A stretch of DNA of 64,000 nucleotides from Cornus controversa. Lineage: Eukaryota; Streptophyta; Magnoliopsida; Cornales; Cornaceae. The DNA lies in contig CM048850.1 of the NCBI GenBank assembly GCA_026545225.1, forward strand, positions 28,945,797 through 29,009,796, written 5' to 3'. Of the stretch, positions 1 to 11,310 are shown piece after piece. The first letter of the stretch is position 1; the number at the start of each line of letters is the position of its first letter. Both the position numbers and the translations under genes were made by a program. A model generated the notes under the pieces. The model saw only the letters and a list, made by a program, of their open reading frames with translations. It was not told where the DNA came from and did no database searches.

Positions 1-962
1 TTCATGAAGTAACATATATCTTTACCTATACATGTGAAACCTAGCATGTTATACACATATGAAAATGAATCCCACTTAAGAACATTTTAGTCATGTTTCA
101 CCAATGCATACATTTTCTATAAAAAGATAGCATGCATTTAACTCATAGGACAACACATAACACATACATGCTCTCATTCTTCCACATTTTCATGCATTTC
201 TCCTTCATATCATGCATACTAGAAGATACACATCTATTGCATACAAGAGACTCAAGAGAAGAAGAAAACAAATTATCCCACCCCTCTTACATCTCTAAAA
301 CATGCAATACAGAGCCTTAGCTCTTACCGCTTCACCTGAAACCCTAGAATCGACAAGTAAATAAGAAGGAGAACTCCTACCTCGAAAATGAAGGCCTTTT
401 TAGCACTTCTAAAAATCACAGCAATGTCAACCTTGTCGAACCGCAACTTTGATCAGTTCAAAGGGAAGCCCTAGCTGTCCCCTTCCAAAATCTAGAAAGA
501 AGGAAGAGAGGAGAAGAGGGAAAGGTTTAGAGAGAGTGATCCATGAGAAATGGCTGGGACTCTCTCAGCCATATGTTTTAAAAGGTATCTAGGGAGCAAA
601 AAGACTAAAATGCCCCTAAGTCACTTAACGCACCTTCCCGGATTCCGTTTTCGATTTTAAAAACTCCTATGGCCTCAAAATCACTTCCTCTACTCTTTAA
701 ACATTTCATTTAATCTATTCCCAAAAGTAAAAAATTTCAAAAAAATTTCAGATTCCCGGACCCACTTAAGTCACATTCCGGGCCCCAATTTGACCAAAAA
801 GTCAAACTTCTCCAAATCTTTTGAAAACTTTCAAAAACACTTAAAACACTTCCCAAACATGCGTCCCACACTTAAAATACGTTAAGCTACACTCAAAATG
901 CATTTATGGCAATTATAATGCAAAAAATGCAAAACCGGTCAAAATTGGTCACGGTCTCTACA
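1..962 (-). repeat. 3' LTR of element G (inner part only)
   Basis: This stretch aligns by eye with about 7790-8786 of the other LTR, and both end in TCTACA on the + strand. The outer part of this LTR lies left of the window. It borders the polypurine tract directly. Confidence 0.9.
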
Positions 963-977
963 ACCTCCCCTCCTTAA
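963..977 (-). promoter_or_regulatory. Polypurine tract of element G
   Basis: On the minus strand a purine-rich run (AAGGAGGGGAGGT) directly precedes the LTR start TGTAGAGACC. In LTR retrotransposons this primes plus-strand DNA synthesis. Confidence 0.8.
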
Positions 978-1054
978 GGGAATTTTGTCCCCGAAATTAG
1001 AAACATACCTCAAGTAGTGAACAACTAGGGATATTTTGAGTGAACTTCTTGTTC

Positions 1055-1561
1055 TCACTCCCACATGGTTTCCTCGACTCTATGATGCCTCCAAAGGACC
1101 TTAAGCAATGGAATGGTCTTGCCCCGAAGCACTTGCTTCCTAGAATCCATAACCTGTATCGGTCTTTCCTTATAAGACATATCCTCCTCTACCTCAAGAT
1201 TTGTCCAATCTAACACATATGAAGGATCTAGCTCATACTTCCTCAACATCAAAACGTGGAAAGTGTTGTGCACACTTGACAATTGTGGTGGCAATGCCAA
1301 GCGGTATGCAACCTCACCCACACGATCCAATATCTCGAATGGACCGATAAATTGAGGGGCTAGCTTCCCGCTACGCCTAAACCTCATCAAACCCTGTCGT
1401 GGCAAGAATTTCAAGAAGACATGGTCCCCCACCTCAAATGTAAGAAGCCTCCGCCTTCTGTCAGTATAGCTTTTCTGACGACTCTGAGCTGTAAGAAAAC
1501 GCTGCCGTATGATCTTGATCTTTTCTGTAGTCTCCCTGATTATATCTGGCCCCAATGCCAC
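1055..1561 (-). pseudogene. Integrase C-terminal and chromodomain-like region of element G
   Basis: The minus-strand reading contains the gypsy integrase tail: a KVGDHVFLK-like motif (here FEVGDHVFLKFLP), the block IGPFEILDRVGEVAYRLALP, then VHNTFHVLMLRKY. It ends in a chromodomain-like segment (VMDSRKQVLRGKTIPLLKVLW). Chromodomains in this lineage direct integration to heterochromatin. Part of a broken element. Confidence 0.85.
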
Positions 1562-1579
1562 TGTCTCACTAACCTCTAT

Positions 1580-2395
1580 TCAATAAACCATTGACCTACA
1601 AGGCCTACCGTATAATGCCTCGAATGGAGCCATCTCAATACTAGTTTGGTAGCTATTATTGTATGCAAACTCCACTAATGGAAGGTGATCCTCCCAACTG
1701 CCCTGAGAATCAAGTGCACATTCTCTAAGCATATCCTCCAAGATTTGTATATTACGCACTGATTGACCATCTGTTTGGGGATGAAAAGCAGTACTGAAAT
1801 GGAGGTCCGTATTAAGTGCAGCCTGAAAACTCTGCCAAAACTGTGACGTGAATCTCGAATCCCTGTTAGACACAATAGAAACTAGCACTCCGTGCAGTCT
1901 CAAAATCTGATCTATGTACAACCGACTAAGAATGTCCACATCATCCGTCACTCGAATAGGAAAGAAATGAGCCACCTTAGTCAGTCTATCCACAATGACC
2001 CAAATTGCGTCGTTACTCTTCCTTATTTTGGGTAACCCCGTTACAAAGTCCATAGTGACGTGTTCCCACTTCCACGTAGCAACTGGTAAGGGCTATAACA
2101 AACCTGCTGGTCTCTGATGCTCAGCCTTCACTTGTTGACAAGTGAGACACCTTACCACAAACCGTGCGACGTCCTTTTTCATACCTTTCCACCAATACTG
2201 TCTACGAAGATTGTGGTACATCTTGGTACCACCGGGATGTACTGCAAGCCTGGAATTATGAAAATCCTTTAGAACCTCATCTCTACAAACCAACGGAACA
2301 ACTATTTTGCCTCTGAACCTCAGACCTCCATTTGAATGAATAACCCAATCTTCCACTATCTCAACACCCAAAATTCGAGTGCAAAAACTCTCCAA
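1580..2395 (-). pseudogene. Integrase zinc-finger and catalytic core of element G
   Basis: An HHCC-type zinc-binding segment (HPGGTKMYHNLRRQYWWKGM, followed by CLTCQQVK) is followed by the integrase core. The core has VDRLTKVAHFFPI, then FTSQFWQSFQ and HPQTDGQS, and the LVEFAYNNS segment typical of plant Ty3/gypsy. In an active element it joins the DNA copy to the host chromosome. It sits after RNase H, as expected for gypsy. Part of a broken element. Confidence 0.9.
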
Positions 2396-2443
2396 CTTAC
2401 TGTAATGCCTCTACTCCTCCACCAACATACTCACTAGAGTTGG

Positions 2444-2828
2444 TTACGCTATAAGTGTGAACAAAGTGGCCTGTTCATCACTCTCACTGAAGCACAATCC
2501 CATTTCTGAGATGTCTTCCATCATCTTCCACTCACGGATAACAGTACTAGCTAGAGTGCCATGTGACTTTTGACTCAATGCATCGGCAACCACATTAGCC
2601 TTTCCTGGGTGATACTGAAGATCAAAGTTGTACTCTTCCATGTATTCAACCCATCTCATCTGTCTCATATTCAAGTCCTTTTGAGTAAAAAGGTACTTCA
2701 AACATCTTATAATCGGAGAAAATCTTAAATTTCTCTCCGTAGAGATAATGCTTCCACGTTTTCAAAGCAAAAATTATCGCCGCCAACTCCAAGTCATGAG
2801 TCGGGTAATTTTGCTCGTGGATCTTCAA
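2444..2828 (-). pseudogene. RNase H region of element G
   Basis: Two overlapping minus-strand stretches carry RNase H family signatures: [20 protein letters not shown] and [19 protein letters not shown], then the [20 protein letters not shown] and NVVADALSQK motifs that close the gypsy RNase H domain. It degrades the RNA of the RNA/DNA hybrid in family members. Confidence 0.88.
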
Positions 2829-2990
2829 CTATCGGGAACCATATGTAACAACCCTCTTGGTTTGCATCAACACACATCTCAAACCATCCCGTGAAGCGTC
2901 ACAGTAGATGATGTAACCCAAACCATGCTCTGGAATAATCAAGATCAGAGCACTAGTCAATCTACGCTTTAATTTCATAAAGGAATGCTC

Positions 2991-4069
2991 TCAAGCCTCG
3001 TTCCACTCAAACTTAACTCCCTTACGAGTAAGCTTGGTCATCGGCATCGCTAACTTTGAAAAGTCTTTCACGAAACGTTGGTAATATCCTGCCAAACCCA
3101 AGAAGCTACGTATTTCGAATACATTCTTAGGCCTCTCCCAATTCATTATCGCTTCTATCTTAGAAGGGTCTACCGATACTCCTCCTTCTGACACCACGTG
3201 TCCTAGGAATTTCACCTCCGTTAGCCAAAATTCACATTTTTTGAATTTGGTATACAAATGGTGCTCTCTCAATATCTGTAACACTGTCCTCAAGTGGATC
3301 TCATGTTCCTCTATAGAAGAAGAATAGACAAGAATTTCATCCACAAAAATCACCACAAACCTTTCCAAGTATACCCTGAATATCCGGTTCATCAAATCCA
3401 TGAATGCTGCAGGTGCATTCATCAATCCAAATGACATCACTAGAAACTTATAGTGGCCATATCTAGTCTGAAAGGTTTTCTTCAGAATGTCCTCTTCCTT
3501 TACCCTTAATTGGTAATACCCTGACCTCAAGTCGATCTTCGAAAACAAGTCGAACCCTTAAGCTGATCAAACAAGTCGTCTATCCTTGGCAAATGATATT
3601 TGTTCTTAATCGTTACTTGGTTCAACTTACGGTAGTTTATGCATAACCGTAAAGATCCATATTTCTTTTTAGCAAAAAGGACTGGAGCTCCCCAAGGTGA
3701 TGTACTAGGTCGTACAAATCCCTTATCTAATAATTCCTACAATTGATCTTTTAACTCCATCAACTCTACCAGTGCCATCTGGTATGGTGCAATAGAGATA
3801 GGCGCGGTACGAGGAGCAAGATCAATGTTAAATACCACATCTCTCATTGGAGGTAACTTTGTCAAGTCCTTTGGAAACACATCCATAAACTCACTAACCA
3901 TCGGTGGAAATCCTCCACTAGTTATAATCTCATCTTCCTTGGCTAATAAGTTAGCTAGGAAATATCCAACCCTGTCCCACACACCAGAACTAAGCAAAGA
4001 TGGAACGTAGAAATCATCCCGCTCACCCACAAAGTAAAAGCAATCACCCTCAGGTATGCACACCATCAC
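2991..4069 (-). pseudogene. Reverse transcriptase region of element G
   Basis: The right part holds the entry to the domain (PPMRDVVFNIDLAPRTAPIS). The left part holds the palm motifs: [15 protein letters not shown], then [15 protein letters not shown] with [11 protein letters not shown], the region that normally carries the catalytic aspartates ([13 protein letters not shown]), and [20 protein letters not shown]. These are standard Ty3/gypsy RT signatures. Part of a broken element. Confidence 0.9.
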
Positions 4070-4170
4070 TCTCCTATGGAGATAATCAATTGTGGCTCTA
4101 AATGTATATAGTCAGTCCATACTTGGAATGACATCAAAAGTGGTCGTGTCTAGCAACACAAAGTCAAACA

Positions 4171-4428
4171 CTAGTCGACGCCCAACAACCTCAATCTCAC
4201 AAGACCGACATACTCTATCCAGGGTCTACCCCCAATTGGTGTATCAATGGACAATGGTGACTCCAGTGATGACACCCTCAGCCCCAAGGCATAAGTAAAT
4301 ACAATAGATATGAATAAATGTGATACATCCGAATCTATTAACACCCTACCCCACGAGCTAGAAACCAGGACAATACTTCTGACCACTGACGGTCCTAGTA
4401 TGTCCTCTTCTGGAGCAAGCCTGAACAC
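4171..4428 (-). pseudogene. Aspartic protease region of element G
   Basis: A minus-strand segment between the gag zinc knuckles and RT reads GRVLIDSDVSHLFIS and LGLRVSSLESPLSIDTPIG. This is the usual position and surrounding sequence of the plant gypsy retropepsin. Called from position and flanking motifs. Confidence 0.7.
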
Positions 4429-4479
4429 ACAGCCCCGTGACTGCTGACCCTGCTGGCTAGTCCCCTGTAATCCTGACTG

Positions 4480-5620
4480 CTAACTAGAAGCAGGCATGGG
4501 ACCTCTCGCTACCCGCGATCCCTGAACTGATTGTGCTAGTAGGGGCATTGGTAATACCCTGAAACCAGATTGAACTGTAGTCATCTGCCCAGTTCTCTGT
4601 TGAGTCCTTGTATCACTCTGTAATACCTGCCTCCGTGAGCAGTTAGCTTTTATATGCCCAGGTTGTTTACAAAAGAAGCATACCCTTTCCCCCATTATCC
4701 CTATTATCACTGGTGCCACTGTATATCTCTGTGGGCACTCCCTGTTGAAATGGCCAATCTGATGGTAATTATAGCACACCACAGAAGATCGTGAAGATCC
4801 AGTAGGCAAGGCCAATGAAATTATCGGGCGAGCTTGTTGCTGCCTCTGAAAAACTTGCCTTCCTTGTTCCTCTTCCGTCACTAGCTACTCGAAGATGCCC
4901 CCACACTCTTCACTTTTTGTTTAGAGCCCCACATCCTTTGGGTGTCTTTGTCATCCTCAGTCGCTAAGGCTTTGTCAACTACTTCATTGTAGGTCCTCAA
5001 ACCTAAAATGGAAACCCTCTTTCTGAAAGAGGTTTTCAATCCCCTCATGAACCTTTTCACTTTCAACTCTTCGTTCATCACCATCTCTGGGGCCAAACGA
5101 GCCAATGATGTGAATTTGGTCTCGTACCCCATAATGTCTAAGTCCCCTTGGACTACATTTATGAACTCTTGCCTCATCTGGTCTCTTATCGAAGCCGAAA
5201 AGAACTTGTCAAAAATAACCCCTTAAAGGTTTCCCAGTCCATGACCTCGGTATTGTGGACATACCCAATGAATTGCCACCACCGATCCGCTTCTCATTGT
5301 AAGTGAAGCTCTGCCACTCCCACTTTTAGATCCTCATCAATTGTTAAGGCAACCATGAGTTTGTGAGTCTGATCTATCTAACTCTCAACCACTAGTGGGT
5401 CACGTGCACTAACAAAGGTAGGCAGCTTGAATTTCACATACTCCCTCATTGCCACCATTTGGCAGCTCAAGGCAACTCTAGGTAATGCCTGAACCTCTTC
5501 TTCTCTGGTTTCCTTAGCCATCCATATCATAGTGTCAGCCATGTCACGCATAAATTGCGTTCCATCAGTTGGCTCCTGAGGATCATCAACGCCTGTGTCT
5601 CGTGCTCTTCTTGGAGGCAT
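4480..5620 (-). pseudogene. gag region of element G with two zinc knuckles
   Basis: The likely gag start codon is at 5618-5620 (minus strand), giving MPPRRARDTG, a common start for plant gypsy gag. Next come a capsid-like segment (FINVVQGDLDIMGYETKFTSLARLAP, shown only in part) and two CCHC knuckles, CYNYHQIGHFNREC and CFFCKQPGHIKANC, near 4640-4780. Gag forms the particle and binds RNA. The region is broken. Confidence 0.85.
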
Positions 5621-5864
5621 TTTGCTATATGTACAATAAGTAAAATTTAGAACCAAAGAATGTATACTTCTTATATCATTTTCATCATGCTTACACACAC
5701 CATGTCAATTAAGTCCATATAGGCATGTTAAGAAAGCGTAAGCATACATTAAGTTCCACATAAGCAATTTACAACTACAAGTCAAAATCATTATGTGAAT
5801 CCAATCTTCGCAATTCACACATGATGTGATTGTCACTCGTCGCCCCTAGGCATTCTAACCTACT

Positions 5865-5876
5865 GCTCTGATACCA
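5865..5876 (-). promoter_or_regulatory. Primer-binding site of element G (initiator tRNA-Met type)
   Basis: The minus strand reads TGGTATCAGAGC, the complement of the 3' end of plant initiator tRNA-Met. It lies four bases inside the 5' LTR boundary. Confidence 0.9.
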
Positions 5877-6389
5877 TTCTATCACGCCCTGAAATCTGAA
5901 CCGTCGGGATTCCCCTGGATCGACCCGAAACCCGAGTGTGAACCCGTTCACTTAACCCCATGAATGACCTAACCACACTCATGCAATAGTATCGTACTTG
6001 ATACCATGCTGTCATGACCCGATTTCTCGACGTCCGAAAGATCGGAGGTTAACCCATCCATTAAACCCAATGGATCATCCTTACCCTCAATTACCATAGA
6101 AGCTTAACTCTATTCTTGCACGTAGATGTGCAATTCTCCACCTTATCCGACCATGATGGGTTTTACACCAAATCATACCCCTTAGTGGGAATTCTATTTA
6201 TTCAAACTCCTAAGAATCACTCACTTTCGGGACTTAACAATTTGTGTCTTCAGAATATGAAGATGAAACTTACCCCATTGGATAGAGAATCCAAAAACAC
6301 TCATTTTAAAAAAAAAGCACGCTCAATTTCAATTTAAAACGAAGAAGTTATGCCCGTTTGAAGTTTGGGGCAATTTTCAAGGTATGCTC

Positions 6390-6548
6390 GAAGTGATGAG
6401 TTCGATGCATTGGAGTTTCGATACATCGAACAAGTATCGTCCAAAACCAGCTCTCGAGACCCTTACATTCCAAAATTGTTGTAAGTTTTTGATGCATCGA
6501 ACTGGAAACTTCGATGCATAGAATTGGATGTTTCGATGCATCGAACTG
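6390..6548. repeat. Cluster of TTCGATGCATCGAA palindromic motifs inside the LTR of G
   Basis: Within about 160 bases the palindrome TTCGATGCATCGAA and near copies occur about six times in both senses. The spacing is irregular, so this is not a simple tandem array. A similar cluster built on a different palindrome (CTGAAAG/CTTTCAG) occupies the corresponding part of element C's LTRs. Confidence 0.75.
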
Positions 6549-7399
6549 CCCAGAAGCTGAAACTTTGTAAATGGTCATTTTTGACCTTATAGGCCATTTC
6601 TACCAACATAATTCATTCCAACAACCTCCAAATCATATAAGAAAGGAGTTTACATCATTCACAAGTCCTAAATTATACTCATGATCAAATCATGCACCAA
6701 TATAAGTCATTGTATCTCATAAACCCATTTTATCCAAAAATGAAACTATCCAACAACTATTTTAGTCCATTAAATGAAACTAGATGCTCTTACAAGCATT
6801 GGATAAACAAGTCAATTGTCTTATCATATTTAACAAGCTCATAGTTCAAGCATACACACAAGTTACATTTGTCCAAAATATAACTATAACTCAAAGAGAA
6901 GGATCTCATGCCACAATCTGGCATGGATAGCCACAAAATATACCATATCCAAAATGTATCAAAATATTACAAGAATTTCACTTGGACACTCAAGTCCCAC
7001 CTGCATCAGAGCCTTATCTATAAAAGAGTTTAGAATAAAGGGGTGAGCACCACTACTGCTCAGTAGAGATACCCCAATCCATCTAAGTGTCGACTCAACA
7101 CGACCTACGTGAATGCATGTCACTACATTACATGTTCATCCAACATATTCCATGTTCATTCACAAGCATTGCATATATATATATATATATATATATATAA
7201 GAATCTATTAACACATATCATGCTCCACAATTTAAAATGAAAGCAATAACATATCTTTGTCACTTTCTCAGACTCAACCCGATACCCTAACATGATTTTG
7301 ACCAACCATACGACCTGGGATGCCTTCCACAACCGTCTCACGACTTTGACCTACTCTGCCAACGTCATACTTTAGGGGCAATATTTTGGTTTGCCCATT

Positions 7400-7635
7400 G
7401 GTGATTATTCCATATCAGCATCGTCACCAAATATTTGCTTACTCAAGGTGATTAAACCATATTAGCACCGTCACCGAGTATTAAGTGGCTCAAAGTGGTT
7501 AGTCTATATCAGCACCACCACTGAGCATAATTGAATTCAAGGTGATTAGTTCGTATCAGCACCGTCACCGAATCATTCGGTGGCCCAAGGTGGTTAGTCC
7601 ATGTCAACACCGCCACCGAGCATAATTGACCCAAA
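7400..7635. repeat. 47 bp tandem repeat, about 5 copies, inside the LTR of G
   Basis: Units begin GGTGATTA or GTGGTTAG and contain CACCGTCACCGAG. Unit starts near 7400, 7447, 7495, 7541 and 7589 give a period of 46-48 bases. The flanks match the flanks of the 49 bp array in element B. Confidence 0.85.
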
Positions 7636-8786
7636 TCACCGACACCTAGTCTTGACCATATTTTCCTGTTTCCTCATAATGACCCATATATGCATTTTGA
7701 ACATATAATAATCAAGTATTCAACATTTACACTTCACAATGCATAAGATAATTAGTGTAATAGATAACATGCATTTTCATCTCCACGAAGCCACACAAAT
7801 CTTTACCTATACATGTGAAACCTAGCATGTTATACACATATGCATATAAATTCTACTTAAGCATATTTTAGTCATGCTTCACCAATGCATACATTTTCTA
7901 TAAAAAGATAGGATGCATTTAACTCATTGGACAACACATAACACATATATGCTCTCATTCTCCCACATTTTCATGCATTTATCCTACACATCATGCATAC
8001 TAGGAGATACACATCTATTGGATACAAGAGACTCAAGAGAAGAAGAAAACACATTATCCCACCCCTCTTACATCTCTAAACCATGCAATACACAACCTTA
8101 CATCTCATCGCTTCACTTGAAACCCAAGAATTGACAAGTAAATGAGAAGGAGAACCCCTACCTCGAAAATGAAAGCCTTCCAAGAACTTCTAAAAATTTC
8201 AACAATGTCAACCTTGTCGAACTGCAACTTTGATCAGTTCAAAGGGAAGCCCTAGCCGTCCCCTACATATCTCCCTCATTCGACAAAGCTTGAATCACTC
8301 CCGAAGGCTTCCGAAATCTAAAGAGAAGGAAGAGAGGAGAAAAGGGAAAGGTTTAGAGAGAGAGAGAGTGATCCATGAGAAATGGATGGGACTCTCTCAG
8401 CCATATGTTTTAAAAGGTATTTTGGGCACAAAAAGACTAAAACGCCCCCAGGTCACTCTACGCACCTTCTCGGACTCCGTTTTTGATTTCAAAAACTTAT
8501 ATGGCCTCAAAATCACTTCCTCTACTCTCTAAACATTTCATCTAATCCATTCTCAAAAATAAATATTTTTAAAAATTTTTCGGATTTTCGGGCCCACTTA
8601 AGTCACATCTGGGGCCTCGATTTGACTAAAAAGTTAAACTTCTCCAAATCTTTCGAAAATATTCAAAAACACTTCCCAACACATGCTTTCCACACTCAAA
8701 ACACGTTAACCATCACTCAAAATGCATTTATGACAATTATAATGCAAAAAATATAAAATCGGCCAAAATTGATCACGGTCTCTACA

Positions 8787-8822
8787 AATAGGCTCGGCTC
8801 AGCTAGGCTCATTTGCAGCCCT
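8787..8822. mobile_element. End of a hAT-type non-autonomous element, target of G
   Basis: Directly outside G's LTR is GGCTCGGCTC...GGCTCATTTGCAGCCCTA. This is the typical terminus of a GAGCTCGAGCTC-rich hAT-like plant repeat, also seen at 16351-16709 and 20251-20563. The rest would lie on the far side of G, outside the window. Confidence 0.55.
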
Positions 8823-9068
8823 AGCTATAACTGTGATGTTAAGATGAATGAGTAGAGTGACTAGAAGTTATAGAGCCAATAAAATTGACATGGAATGAGG
8901 TTTCTAAATATGATGATGAATTATTGCATAGTCCATTAGTGGTTAGTATGGCTATTACTCAATTCTGGGAATATATTGATGTTCAACAATCAATGGTTCT
9001 TTCTTAACAAAGTGTTGTCTTAGTCAATTATTTAGCTCAATCTTGTTATTGCTAGCATCCCCTTAGCC
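8823..9068. other. Unassigned sequence upstream of an RNase-H-like pseudogene
   Basis: About 250 bases with no recognisable gene. It may be degraded sequence upstream of the RVT_3 fragment, but nothing decisive is seen. Confidence 0.4.
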
Positions 9069-9640
9069 CTAGGTTTATCAAATGTAATGTGAATACTTTG
9101 TTTAACCATGCACCCCAATCCGGAGGGGGCGAAATTTTTTTTAGAGATTGCTCTAGATCTTCTGTCAAGGTTCTGGTTTTCAAGCATTTCTTAGCTTCTA
9201 ATGCAGTCTTTCTTAGCTTCTAATGTGATCTTTCCTGAAGCCATTTGTTTTAGAAAAGCAATCAAGAGGGCTAAAGATTGTGGCTTTTCGCATGTTTGCT
9301 TTGAGAGAAATTCATTGATAGTTTGCAAGGCGACTTTAGGGCTTATTTCGGGGCCAACAAAGACTCATTCTATCATTTTGACATTAAGTTTGCTTTGTGG
9401 AATTTCACCTGTGTCTCAATTAGTCATGTGCTCAGACATGACAGTGGTGTTGCTCACCTAACATTATTGGGTACCCTGGGGGTACCTACTATATAGTACC
9501 CCTCACCAATAACAAATCTCTATTTCTTATCATCAAGAAAAATAGAAATATTTCATTGGTCAGGGTGTTGCTAACACAGTAGCCAAGTCATCGATGAATC
9601 ATTTTACTGTTGGTTTATATCATATTTCTTGTGATATTTT
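9069..9640 (+). pseudogene. RNase-H-like (RVT_3) domain pseudogene
   Basis: Plus-strand readings show the plant RVT_3 layout in order: PRFIKCNVNTLFNHAP, then GGGEIFFRDCS, then EAICFRKAIKRAKDCGFSHV followed by CFERNSLIVCKA, then SHVLRHDSGVA, and NTVAKS after the insertion at 9455-9563. Such domains occur at the 3' end of LINEs and in stand-alone plant genes. It is a pseudogene. A short direct duplication near 9185-9225 (the phrase CTTAGCTTCTAATG occurs twice) shifts the frame, another shift lies near 9420, and the domain is split by a MITE-like insertion. Which parent it came from, LINE or host gene, is unclear. Confidence 0.6.
9455..9563. mobile_element. Small palindromic MITE-like insertion with 9 bp direct repeats
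   Basis: The nine bases GGTGTTGCT occur at 9446-9454 and again at 9564-9572, bracketing a 109 bp insert in the RVT_3 fragment. Inside, 9499-9566 forms a long imperfect hairpin (CCCTCACCAAT against ATTGGTCAGGG, with matching inner arms), and a GGTACC-rich palindrome lies at 9469-9500. A 9 bp duplication fits Mutator-like elements, but clear terminal inverted repeats at the exact ends were not found. Confidence 0.5.
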
Positions 9641-11279
9641 GATCTTGTTGATAATGACTATAATAATTCTTTTGTGTGTTACTTGTTGTTGCCAGGTTAA
9701 AAAACAGAAACACAAAATGCAAATAATATAAAGGGTTAAGTGAAAAAAAAACAAAAGACGCCTCAACTACAATTTTTTTTCTCTAAACTAATGATTTGTT
9801 GCATTATAGAACAATCTGTAACCTGCTTCTAACGAAAAAAAATTCAAAAGACATTTTTACCCTTATTAAAAAGGACCTCGTTTTGAAAGTTATAAACTTA
9901 ATGTCAATTTGTGGAAGGGGATAATCTCACATACCAATGAAAGCTCCACATCACAACCTTGTCACAATGTCATAATAATAATAATAATAATAATAAATTT
10001 TTGTGAATCAACCAAATTTTTGTTAAATTTTTTGATTTTCAATTCAAACAGAGTTTGTGTATCTTAAAAAAAAAAAAAAAAAAAAAAAAAGACTATTTTC
10101 AACAGAGCCTGCATATCTTAAAAGAAGACCGTATATTTTCAACAGTAGCACAACATTCAGGCTCTCAACGAATGTCACTATCACCATTCATTATGTGAAG
10201 TGAAGACAACCATAATTCATGTCCATTAAACCATTTCGTAAAACAAAAAATTTCCGTACAACTTATGCGGAGGGCTGCAATAATTAGCACCGAGGCACTT
10301 CTCGTCTTTAAAAAAAAAGAAAGAAAAAAAAGTGGGGTCCAAGTCCTCGAGTAAGATTGATAAAGAAAAAAACTGATTAAACATGTGAACAAGGACTCGT
10401 TTGCTCAACAAAAATGCTTAGACAAAGTCGAACTATTCATAAATTGCTAATTTCGTTTGCATACTCAAACAAGAGAGTAAATGGTATTGAAGAGCACAAT
10501 ACTACAGTACTTGGAAGAACTAAAAGCATATTGAAACTTATCCTTAGGACGTCAAGGAAGGAAATAAGTACCTGCCAGTTTTCAAGAAATAGGCAGTACG
10601 TGCCAGTCTCATTCATTTCAACCACCCAAACACTTCAATAAAAGTACACAACGTATACCAGTATCACAGCTACTAGTGGAAAGAGAGACCCAACTACCCA
10701 ACTCATATCACTTATCCCAGTTTCATTCAATTGAAAGCTAAAAAATACAAACGCTTCATCAAAGATGTTGTATTTGTATTGAACATTCGAACACTGTATC
10801 GAATATTTATCAGATACGTGTTGGATATTTTGTAAAAATGTCTTAACATTTTTCTTTTTAGGACGCTTTTCGGATACTCACTCATTCAATACTTCTTGGA
10901 CACTTTTCAAAGACGTATCGAACATTTCATAGTAATGATGTATATTCAAATATTTCGAATGAAAATTATATGATATTAAGTTATGATTAAAATATAAACT
11001 AAATATATGTAAAAGACTAAATAAGTCTGGTTCTTTAATTTATTTTAATCTATTTGTCTATTTTTGTTTATAAGTTTGTTTAATTCTTAATTGTTTGATA
11101 ATGAATTGAAGTACTTTTGTAATTTAATATTTTTTTTATTAAATAATCAATATATATTAATATATTATATTATTATTTTATAGTGATATCTTTACCTTGT
11201 CCGTCTCCTATTTGTTTAAAATTTTTTGTATTATCGTGTTTTATATTTGTATTCGTATTTCTTAGATTGAAAGCAAACA

Positions 11280-11310
<31 letters not shown>

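Larger units (their letters stand above)
1..8786 (-). mobile_element. Ty3/gypsy LTR retrotransposon G (chromodomain, Tekay/Del-like), left end outside window
   Basis: Seen: a partial 3' LTR (1-962) and a full-length 5' LTR (5880-8786) flank an internal region read on the minus strand in the order gag, protease, RT, RNase H, integrase, chromodomain-like tail. A primer-binding site matching initiator tRNA-Met lies next to the 5' LTR, and a purine-rich tract (minus strand) lies next to the 3' LTR. Domain order RT-RNase H-IN is diagnostic of Ty3/gypsy. The integrase tail ends in a KVLWRHHRVEETMWE-type stretch, as in Tekay/Del chromoviruses. The element is broken: coding capacity is split over roughly ten open stretches. 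It is inserted in a hAT-type repeat whose end lies at 8787-8822. Age cannot be judged well because most of one LTR is outside the window. Confidence 0.93.
5880..8786 (-). repeat. 5' LTR of element G (2.9 kb)
   Basis: Runs from a TATCACGCCC start (a TG in related elements) to TCTACA on the + strand. It includes repeated TTCGATGCATCGAA-like motifs, a 47 bp tandem array, and a (TA)n run at about 7173-7198. Its right third matches the partial LTR at 1-962. Related LTRs are found in elements B and C. Confidence 0.88.

Noticed and set aside
5865-5876. tRNA gene suggested by the GCTCTGATACCA string here and at 27380, 40544 and 46749
   Set aside because: Only the 12 bases of a primer-binding site are present; there is no cloverleaf or A and B box.
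7913-8532. Plus-strand frames inside the LTR of G
   Set aside because: They lie antisense in the LTR, partly repeat at 132-320 in the other LTR with altered ends, and show no protein features.
10165-10641. Overlapping short frames on both strands
   Set aside because: No recognisable motif, no splice context and AT-rich composition; probably chance.
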